Part shown: positions 1 to 5,236 of the stretch, piece after piece
Layout: each line of letters starts with the position of its first letter
How positions within the stretch are numbered: position 1 is the stretch's first letter
Assembly (NCBI GenBank): GCA_002393815.1
Contig: DGUB01000082.1
Location: 1-5,236, forward strand
DNA from: Ruminococcus sp. UBA4321
GTDB lineage: Bacteria > Bacillota > Clostridia > Oscillospirales > Ruminococcaceae
DNA length: 5,236 nt
Direction of reading: 5' to 3'
Program-made: the position numbers and the translations under genes
The notes under the pieces: generated by a model
Told to the model about the DNA's origin: nothing
Database searches by the model: none
The model's input: only the letters and a program-made list of their open reading frames with translations

Positions 1-1
1 T

Positions 2-772
2 GCGCCGCTTATCTGGGACAAGGGCGAAATCCGGAGTGTGGCAAATTTCCACAGTGAAGACATGTTTCCGGAACAGCCGAAAACCGGCGGCAATATCAGT
101 TATTTTCTGCCGCTGCACTTCCGTGAAAGATGCCTTGGCTATTATGTAATTACCAACGGGGATTTTCCCATCAAGAGTATGCTGTGCCATTCCCTGATGC
201 TGAATATCAGCAATTCTATCGAGAATATCCGGAAGCTGATTCATCTGGGGAACGTCATTCATGAACTTGATGTGCTGTACACCACCGACCCCATGTGCGG
301 TATCTATAACCGGAACGGCTTCATCCGCACGGCAGATAAAATTATGAAACAGGCACGGAAAGAGCATACCAACGTTCTGGTTTCGTTCATTGATATGGAC
401 GGTCTGAAACTGATTAATGATAATTACGGTCACAAAGAAGGCGATTTCGCATTGCAGCGTCTGGCGGCGGCAATTCAGAACTGCTGCGGCGAAAACAGAA
501 TCTGTGCAAGATTCGGCGGCGATGAGTTTATCATTTTCGGCGGCGATGCCCATGAAGCCGATATCGAACCGCTGGAAGGCATTTTATGCAAGCGCATTTC
601 TGATATCAATCATGTGATTAACAAGCCTTATGTGATAGATGCCAGCATCGGCATGATGGTGACAAAAGTCGGTGAAGAAGATACGCTGTTCGGACTGATT
701 ACCGAAGCCGATTCGCTGATGTACGAACAGAAAAAAAGAAAGAAAACTTCCCGTTATCTCAGGAAGGAATAA
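2..772 (+). CDS. GGDEF diguanylate cyclase, C-terminal part (5' end outside window)
   Basis: Likely makes cyclic di-GMP from two GTP. The frame is open from base 2 without a stop, so the gene almost certainly begins upstream. A GTG at 38 is possible but has no well-spaced ribosome binding site. The GGDEF domain fills the last ~170 residues: DPMCGIYNRNGF near its start (about 287-322), FIDMDGLKLINDNYGH with the metal and substrate region (about 389-436), the RFGGDEF active-site loop (GGDEF at 515-529) and a C-terminal MYEQKKRKK. The RxxD inhibitory site normally nine residues before GGDEF reads GENR, so classical product inhibition is probably absent. The region before the domain (FLPLHFRERCLGYYVI, then a helical linker) resembles, from memory, the linker of Clostridia cyclases carrying an N-terminal periplasmic-binding-like or GAF-like sensor. 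That sensor assignment is inference. The stop lies 15 bp before the HSP90-like gene, so the two may be cotranscribed. Confidence 0.93.
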   Translation, partial: APLIWDKGEIRSVANFHSEDMFPEQPKTGGNISYFLPLHFRERCLGYYVITNGDFPIKSMLCHSLMLNISNSIENIRKLIHLGNVIHELDVLYTTDPMCGIYNRNGFIRTADKIMKQARKEHTNVLVSFIDMDGLKLINDNYGHKEGDFALQRLAAAIQNCCGENRICARFGGDEFIIFGGDAHEADIEPLEGILCKRISDINHVINKPYVIDASIGMMVTKVGEEDTLFGLITEADSLMYEQKKRKKTSRYLRKE

Positions 773-774
773 AC

Positions 775-780
775 AGGAGG
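775..780 (+). promoter_or_regulatory. ribosome binding site of the HSP90-like gene
   Basis: A perfect AGGAGG lies 7 nt before the ATG at 788, inside the 15-bp gap after the GGDEF stop codon. It fixes the start of the HSP90-like gene and indicates efficient initiation independent of the upstream gene. Confidence 0.85.
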
Positions 781-787
781 AATCTGC

Positions 788-2569
788 ATGTCAGAGCCGT
801 TTCTTTTCAAAGTCAATCTGGGCGGCATGATTGACATTCTCGCAAATCATCTCTACAGCAGTCCGGACGTATTTGTCCGGGAACTGCTCCAGAACGGAAC
901 AGATGCCATCAGCGGCAGAAAACTGCTTGCACCGGATTTTCAGCAGGGCTGTATCAGAATCCGCATTCAGGAACAGAAAAGCTTATCTTTCCATGATAAC
1001 GGCACGGGACTGACGGAAGAGGAAATTCATCAGTTTCTGGCTGTTATCGGACAGTCTTCCAAGCGCGATTTGCAGACCGGCAGAATTCTGGAAGATTATA
1101 TCGGACGTTTCGGAATCGGAATGCTGTCGTGCTTTATGGTGACAGATACTATCGTCATGAAAACGAAATCCGTGAAGAATCCGGCACATGCCTATGAATT
1201 CCGGGGCAGTCCTGACGGTACTTACAGCATTGCGGAACTGGAAAGCGATACTGTTCCGGAAGGAACAGAAGTCATCATCCGGGCGAAAAATGGCTGTGAA
1301 GATTACTTTACAGAAGAAAAAATCTGTGAACTGGTCAGATATTACGGTCTGCCGCTGCCGTTTCCGGTGCTGCTCTGCCGTGAGGACGGCACGGAAGAAA
1401 GAATCAATGTCTGCTTTCCGGAAACCGGCGAAAGCTTTTCCGAACAGATTATGTCACTCGGAAAAGAGCTTTTTGAAACAGAATTTCTCGGCTATATTCC
1501 TCTGGAATCGAAAAGCGGACTGTTCAGCGGCGTGGCGTATATTATGCCCTATGCCGTTTCGCTCCACGCCAAGAACAAGCACAGAATTTATCTGAAAAAT
1601 ATGCTCCTGACAGAGGACGGCGAAAGTATTCTGCCGAAATGGTCAGGCTTTCTGCAATGTTTCCTGAATACTTCCCAGCTTCGTCCGACAGCTTCCCGCG
1701 AAAATTTCTATGAAGACGAACTTCTGGCACAGGCACGGGAAGAACTCAGCAAATGTATTTCCGATTACCTGACAAATCTTTCCGGAAGCAACCCGGATTT
1801 GCTCCGGGAAATCATCCGGATTCACTTCATGGCGATAAAGTCCATGGCTTGCGAAGATGAAGAATTCTTCCGGACATTTATTCCGTTCTTCAAGTTTGAA
1901 ACCAATATGGGCGAACTCACCGGAAAAGAACTGCTCACGCATACCGAGCCGGTCAGCTATGCCCTCGATATGAACCAGTTCCACCGGACTTCCGCGCTGA
2001 TGCTGTCACAGAATCAGCTGCTTGTCAATGCCTGCTACGTCTACGATGCACAGCTGCTCCGCATGATGCAGGAGTATGACAGCAGTTTTGTCGCATATCC
2101 TCTCGAATATACCACATTTGAAGAATTCCTCAGCGAACCTCCGGCAGAAGCCTTCCGGAAAGCAAAACGCCTGCTCGACAGCGCACAGGAAGCCCTCAGA
2201 CCTTTCGGCTGTACTGCCGAACTGAAAGCTTTCTCTCCTGCTCAGCTCCCGGTTTTCTACATGCTTGACGAAAATGCCGATATTAAACGCGAAATTCAGC
2301 ATTCCAGAGAAAATGCCCATGACCTGTTTTTCTCCATGCTTGACGCGTTCGCCGAAGAAGTACAGGACAGCCGTGCCGCACTTTTCCTGAACTGGAACAA
2401 TGACCTGATTCAGAAGCTTGTCTCTCTGGAAAATCCCGCACGGCAGAAAACCTGTATCGAAATTCTTTACGTCCAGCATCTTCTGACAGGCAGATTTCCC
2501 ATGCAGGGCGGTGAAATGGCTCTGCTGAACCAGAATCTTATCAAGCTGATAGAATGGGGGCTTTCCTGA
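788..2569 (+). CDS. HSP90-family ATPase/chaperone (HtpG-like, divergent)
   Basis: Cytosolic GHKL-fold ATPase of 593 residues; no signal peptide or membrane segment is visible. The N-terminal ATP-binding domain (about 1-200) has RELLQNGTDAI (catalytic-type E32, N36, D39), DNGTGLT (D70, G72, G74), IGRFGIGMLSCFMVTD (105-120) and PEGTEVII (158-164). The middle domain (about 230-330) includes YLKNMLLTEDGESILP and LRPTASREN, with R304 at the place of the conserved ATP-contacting arginine. The last ~65 residues (ALFLNWNNDLIQKL, then YVQHLLTGRFP) match the pattern of the HSP90 C-terminal dimerisation domain; residues 340-520 are much more diverged. The length is slightly below HtpG (about 620) and fits the separate bacterial group usually named simply HSP90 family protein, so htpG is not assigned. 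It ends LIEWGLS, without the MEEVD tail that binds TPR co-chaperones in eukaryotes. The start follows AGGAGG by 7 nt. The stop overlaps the next start by one base. Its client is unknown; the neighbouring helical-repeat proteins are candidates for partners. Confidence 0.93.
   Translation: MSEPFLFKVNLGGMIDILANHLYSSPDVFVRELLQNGTDAISGRKLLAPDFQQGCIRIRIQEQKSLSFHDNGTGLTEEEIHQFLAVIGQSSKRDLQTGRILEDYIGRFGIGMLSCFMVTDTIVMKTKSVKNPAHAYEFRGSPDGTYSIAELESDTVPEGTEVIIRAKNGCEDYFTEEKICELVRYYGLPLPFPVLLCREDGTEERINVCFPETGESFSEQIMSLGKELFETEFLGYIPLESKSGLFSGVAYIMPYAVSLHAKNKHRIYLKNMLLTEDGESILPKWSGFLQCFLNTSQLRPTASRENFYEDELLAQAREELSKCISDYLTNLSGSNPDLLREIIRIHFMAIKSMACEDEEFFRTFIPFFKFETNMGELTGKELLTHTEPVSYALDMNQFHRTSALMLSQNQLLVNACYVYDAQLLRMMQEYDSSFVAYPLEYTTFEEFLSEPPAEAFRKAKRLLDSAQEALRPFGCTAELKAFSPAQLPVFYMLDENADIKREIQHSRENAHDLFFSMLDAFAEEVQDSRAALFLNWNNDLIQKLVSLENPARQKTCIEILYVQHLLTGRFPMQGGEMALLNQNLIKLIEWGLS
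2556..2560 (+). promoter_or_regulatory. weak ribosome binding site and TGATG coupling junction
   Basis: A GGGGG run lies 8 nt before the ATG at 2569 and is the only purine-rich element available. The stop of the HSP90-like gene (TGA 2567-2569) shares its last base with that ATG. The weak site plus overlap suggests the helical-repeat protein is mostly translated by ribosomes finishing the HSP90-like gene, which would keep the two in proportion. The coupling is inference. Confidence 0.4.
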
Positions 2570-3660
2570 TGTCTGATTTTCCCAGTCTGGAACATGAATT
2601 TTACTTATTCGACCGCGGCGAACCGCGTCTGAAACGTATCCGCGAAGCCATCACCGAAGCAGATAATCAGAACATTCTGGAATGGCAGTTCCGCTTCCGG
2701 TATGACTATCTGGAAGAATCCATTTTCTGCGGTGACAGATATTTCGCGATGATTATCTTTCCGGAGATGCTTTCACTTTACGAAAAGCATGAAAGCCTGA
2801 ATCAGGATGCCAGAACTTCTCATGATATGCTCATCTGCTTCAAGTGGATTGTGGAAGCCGCGCCGGAATTTCCGCAGATTTCCAGAGAAGAAATTGACGG
2901 TTATTTCCGTCTGTTCAAGAAAATGCTGCTGGAACAGGGCAAAAGCCTGAGCATTTACTATATGAAACACTGTCTGTTCTATCTGAAAATTGATAAAGCT
3001 ATCGCGGCGGCGGATTTCTACCGTTTTCTGGAAGAACCGCTCGATGACGTTTCCGACGGACGCGCCCTGTATTACGACCAGCAGGCGATGTATTACCTGA
3101 CAATCGGCGAGGAAGAAAAGGCTCTGGAAGCCGCAAAGCTCATTTTCGCCGGAAAGCTCAAATCCAATGCCCTGCCGCAGGCGACATATCATGATTTTAT
3201 CCGTTATTATCTGGAGCGAGAACAGTATGCTCATGCGGTACACTATGCCTTTCTGACAGAGCGGAGAGTTGTCTGTGACCCTTATTATCTGGATATTATC
3301 GGCACACTGCTGACGCTGTACAGCATCACGAAAATTCCGGACGGTCTGCGGCTGTTCAGCATACATTATGAATTATATCTGACTTCTAAAAATCCGCTGA
3401 TGAAAATGCTGTTTTCTATCGGGGCATATCATCTGTTCCGCGCCATGAACGAGGAAAAACATCATAAGATTCTGGAACAGCTCCGGGTTGCCCGTGATTC
3501 TGAAATCTTCCGGAATCCCCCGGAACAGATTGCAGCACATTTCTATCAGACGGCAGAAGACTGGGTGCAGAAGTTCGACAGCCGGAACGGTACAGACGAA
3601 TTTTCCAGAATGCTGCATCTTCTGGATGATAAATTTCCCGATAAAAAGGAGTTGACATGA
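2569..3660 (+). CDS. TPR-like helical-repeat protein of unknown function (paralogue A)
   Basis: I do not recognise a named family. The 363-residue product looks soluble and almost wholly alpha-helical, with no signal peptide or membrane span. The middle reads like tetratricopeptide-type helix pairs: QQAMYYLTIGEEEKALEAAK (171-190), followed by TYHDFIRYYLEREQYAHAVHYA (206-227) with the usual Y/A/Y/A spacing. The first ~135 residues hold a conserved block: RLKRI (20-24), FRYDYLEES (43-51), GD (55-56), FPE (64-66), FKW (91-93) and YYMK (130-133). The same block recurs at almost identical positions in the gene starting at 4494, so the two are paralogues. The start is taken at 2569 rather than an in-frame ATG at 2554, because 2569 gives the TGATG junction and a usable ribosome-site spacing. 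The 3' end overlaps the AbrB-nuclease gene by 4 bp. Position directly behind an HSP90-like gene suggests a scaffold or co-chaperone role; that is inference. Confidence 0.85.
   Translation: MSDFPSLEHEFYLFDRGEPRLKRIREAITEADNQNILEWQFRFRYDYLEESIFCGDRYFAMIIFPEMLSLYEKHESLNQDARTSHDMLICFKWIVEAAPEFPQISREEIDGYFRLFKKMLLEQGKSLSIYYMKHCLFYLKIDKAIAAADFYRFLEEPLDDVSDGRALYYDQQAMYYLTIGEEEKALEAAKLIFAGKLKSNALPQATYHDFIRYYLEREQYAHAVHYAFLTERRVVCDPYYLDIIGTLLTLYSITKIPDGLRLFSIHYELYLTSKNPLMKMLFSIGAYHLFRAMNEEKHHKILEQLRVARDSEIFRNPPEQIAAHFYQTAEDWVQKFDSRNGTDEFSRMLHLLDDKFPDKKELT
3646..3651 (+). promoter_or_regulatory. ribosome binding site of the AbrB-nuclease gene
   Basis: AAGGAG sits inside the last codons of the upstream gene, 5 nt before the ATG at 3657 and 8 nt before a second in-frame ATG at 3660. 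Either methionine could be the real start and the difference is one residue; 3660 has the more usual spacing, while 3657 gives the ATGA overlap. Confidence 0.7.
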
Positions 3661-4475
3661 TGAACGCAATCGCAAGAATTTCAGAAAACGGACAACTTAT
3701 CCTTCCGCCGGAAATCCGGCAGTATTTAGGCTTGAAAGCCGGGGATGAAATCCGCTTTGATATCGGTGCAGACGGAAAAATTATCATTTCCAATGCTTCT
3801 GTGCCAGGTTCGCAGAGACAGGAACAGCCTGTAAAAGCTCTTGACAAAAATGCTTCTTTTGAAGAAATTCAGGCATATCTGAATTGTTATAGAGACATTC
3901 TGACAAACAAATATCCCGACAAACAAATGCTGTTAGTGTTCTCCTACAGTGAGGGCAAAGACTATAAAATCAAGTTTATCACCACCACGCCGGAAGAGTT
4001 CCTGAAAGCCGAATATTTCACCATCACTGAAAAATCTGCCGCAAGCCGCCACACAAGAAAAGACGCTCCGAAAGTTTACAAGCTCCGCTGGACAAATGTC
4101 AGAACCAGAAAAAACGGACAGCCTTCTTTCATGCTCCGGTACGGCATTCAGAAAGAACGGGAAATTCTTCCGGAAATGGATGCAGACAAATTTCTGGAAG
4201 GCTATCAGGAATTTATGCATCAGGCTTCCGGAATCTCTCAGGAAACAGATGAAAGTTCCCGGTTAAGCGAAACTGTCGGGCATTATATCGAATTTCTGGT
4301 ATTGCAGTCATTCGGACAGCCTTACACAGCGAATTTCAGAAGTGCAAAATACGGCTATGATGTGAAAATAAACGGGATTCCCTATGAAATTAAATCCTGT
4401 CTCGGACAGTTAAAGGACAGCAAGGGAAATTCCTGGAAATTCGGCGGAAGTTCTGTCGAACTGTCAGCTGAATAA
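3657..4475 (+). CDS. AbrB/MazE-type DNA-binding domain fused to a PD-(D/E)XK nuclease-like domain
   Basis: The 272-residue product has three parts. Residues 3-46 are a SpoVT/AbrB swapped-hairpin domain: ARISENGQLILPPEIRQYLG, then LKAGDEIRF and DGKIIIS. This fold is known from AbrB regulators and MazE-type antitoxins and binds DNA as a dimer. Residues 65-190 are not recognised; the stretch 129-170 is rich in Lys/Arg and could contact nucleic acid. Residues 203-272 look like a PD-(D/E)XK core: ETVGHYIEF with E212 in the first helix, then YGYDVKINGIPYEIKS with D235, E244 and K246 in D-x8-E-x-K spacing. This resembles the restriction-endonuclease-like domains that follow the pattern (I/V)-E-(I/V)-K-S. 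Only 26 residues follow K246, which is short for this fold. Start choice is 3657 or 3660. The gene lies between two paralogous TPR-like genes. It could be a nuclease effector, a site-specific regulator using a degenerate nuclease fold, or an autoregulator of the operon. The AbrB call is firm; the nuclease call is likely; the role is unknown. Confidence 0.88.
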   Translation: MMNAIARISENGQLILPPEIRQYLGLKAGDEIRFDIGADGKIIISNASVPGSQRQEQPVKALDKNASFEEIQAYLNCYRDILTNKYPDKQMLLVFSYSEGKDYKIKFITTTPEEFLKAEYFTITEKSAASRHTRKDAPKVYKLRWTNVRTRKNGQPSFMLRYGIQKEREILPEMDADKFLEGYQEFMHQASGISQETDESSRLSETVGHYIEFLVLQSFGQPYTANFRSAKYGYDVKINGIPYEIKSCLGQLKDSKGNSWKFGGSSVELSAE

Positions 4476-4480
4476 TCAGA

Positions 4481-4486
4481 AAGGAG
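4481..4486 (+). promoter_or_regulatory. ribosome binding site fixing a GTG start
   Basis: AAGGAG lies in the 18-bp gap after the AbrB-nuclease stop and 7 nt before GTG at 4494. The first in-frame ATG is 13 codons later (4533) with no comparable site, so GTG is the better start. Confidence 0.75.
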
Positions 4487-4493
4487 TGATTCT

Positions 4494-5236
4494 GTGTTTG
4501 AACCACAGCAGAAAATTCACCAGATAAACAATATGGAACACGGCGCGGCACGGCTCGAAGCCATTGCAGAAGCGGTCAAAGATGCCGATGAAGCAGGTCA
4601 GCACTACTGGAGGTTATACTTCCGGTATCAGTATATTACAGAATCGACCATACACGGCGATAATTTCAAAGGCATGGTATGCTTTCCGGAATATCTGAGA
4701 ATCTTCGACGAACACCCGGAATTGCAGGACGACATGTATCATGATGTCATGTGGGCGTTCAAGTGGCTGATTGGCAATCTGGATGATTATTATCAGATTC
4801 CGCTTGACGAAGTCATGCATTATTTTGAAGAATTCAGGAAAAGAAGTCAGCAGTACGGCTTTTCGCTCAGAACTTACTATATGAAGCTGACAACTTTCTG
4901 GCTGGAAGTCAACCCCGAAGAAGCTTTCAAAGCTTATGAAAACTTCAAACGCTTTCCCCGTAACCGGAACAGCGACTGTGAAGCCTGCGAACTGAACTAT
5001 GAAATGAAAATCGAACTCGCCCGAAACCATCCGGAACAGGCTCTGAAAATCGCCGAACCGATTTTACAGCATCAGAAACACTGTGCCGAAATTCCGCATG
5101 TGACTTATGCGAATCTGGCAAGATATTATTTTCTGCATGAAAATTTCAGCGAAACGGCTTATTATGCGAATCTCTGTTATGAACTGATTCAGGGAAAACC
5201 GGAATTTCTCCGGGAAGCCGGCTGGCTTCTGGAAAT
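4494..5236 (+). CDS. TPR-like helical-repeat protein of unknown function (paralogue B), 3' end outside window
   Basis: The frame is open from GTG 4494 to the last base, giving 247 complete codons and a partial one. The product begins MFEPQQKIHQINNMEHGAAR and is helical and soluble-looking. It is a clear paralogue of the protein at 2569-3660: RL (20-21), FRYQYITES (43-51), GD (55-56), FPE (64-66), FKW (89-91) and YYMK (128-131) sit at nearly the same positions. By eye, residues 20-76 share 22 of 57 positions without gaps. TPR-like helix pairs follow, with PEQALKIAEPIL (180-191) and TYANLARYYFLHENFSETAYYA (204-225), matching the equivalent repeats of paralogue A. About 115 more residues are expected if it has the same length as A. 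It follows the AbrB-nuclease gene by 18 bp, so it very likely belongs to the same operon. The function is unknown; the two copies may serve different partners or form a heteromer. Confidence 0.87.
   Translation, partial: MFEPQQKIHQINNMEHGAARLEAIAEAVKDADEAGQHYWRLYFRYQYITESTIHGDNFKGMVCFPEYLRIFDEHPELQDDMYHDVMWAFKWLIGNLDDYYQIPLDEVMHYFEEFRKRSQQYGFSLRTYYMKLTTFWLEVNPEEAFKAYENFKRFPRNRNSDCEACELNYEMKIELARNHPEQALKIAEPILQHQKHCAEIPHVTYANLARYYFLHENFSETAYYANLCYELIQGKPEFLREAGWLLE

Noticed and set aside
38..40. GTG at 38 as a real start of the GGDEF gene
   Set aside because: The frame is open to the window edge, the nearest GGAG (33-36) is only one base away, and the sequence before the GGDEF domain looks like the end of a longer sensor region.
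788..1300. Histidine kinase, MutL or gyrase-type GHKL protein instead of HSP90
   Set aside because: The IGRFGIGMLSCFMVTD block, the SREN-type arginine in the middle domain and the C-terminal LNWNND-LIQKL pattern are specific to the HSP90 family.
2554..2571. ATG at 2554 as start of the first TPR-like gene
   Set aside because: It lies inside the HSP90-like gene with no purine-rich site at suitable distance. ATG 2569 gives a TGATG junction, an 8-nt spacing from GGGGG, and aligns better with the paralogue.
3657..3800. A MazEF-type toxin-antitoxin pair, suggested by the AbrB/MazE-like domain
   Set aside because: No MazF-like toxin is adjacent. The domain is the N-terminus of a 272-residue protein rather than an ~80-residue antitoxin, and both neighbours are helical-repeat proteins.
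4476..4493. Terminator or promoter between the AbrB-nuclease gene and paralogue B
   Set aside because: The gap is only 18 bp, holds the ribosome binding site and shows no hairpin with a T-run.
983..5030. Long open frames on the minus strand opposite the HSP90-like, TPR-like and AbrB genes
   Set aside because: They are antisense shadows of well-supported genes. Their products are Cys/Phe/Arg-rich without recognisable motifs, and convincing ribosome sites are missing.

Overview
The window is an almost gap-free, single-strand (+) stretch of five genes. The first is cut by the left edge and the last by the right edge. Strong AGGAGG-type ribosome binding sites, mid-range GC (estimated by eye, not counted) and the protein styles fit a Gram-positive gut or rumen Clostridia-type bacterium, with Ruminococcus and its relatives as the best guess. 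That placement is inference: no rRNA or other marker is present.

Layout: (1) 2-772, the C-terminal part of a GGDEF diguanylate cyclase with a linker that looks like the one in sensor-type (sugar-binding-like domain plus GGDEF) cyclases. (2) 788-2569, a complete, divergent HSP90-family ATPase of 593 residues. It keeps the GHKL ATP-binding motifs, the middle-domain arginine and a recognisable C-terminal domain. (3) 2569-3660, an all-helical, TPR-like protein of unknown function. (4) 3657-4475, an AbrB/MazE-type DNA-binding domain fused to an uncharacterised middle region and a C-terminal PD-(D/E)XK nuclease-like motif. (5) 4494 to the window end, a second TPR-like protein that is a clear paralogue of gene 3.

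Gene junctions are 15 bp, a 1-bp overlap (TGATG), a 4-bp overlap (ATGA) and 18 bp. No terminator or promoter was seen between genes, so they very probably form one transcript and several are probably translationally coupled. The strongest part is the four-gene block from 788 onward: an HSP90-like chaperone, two paralogous helical-repeat proteins and a DNA-binding/nuclease-like protein between them. A reasonable but unproven reading is a chaperone or ATPase module with dedicated TPR-like partners controlling a DNA-targeting effector, possibly in defence or stress response. The rest of the operon lies beyond the right edge and would matter for interpretation. No RNA gene, mobile element, CRISPR array or long non-coding stretch is present.
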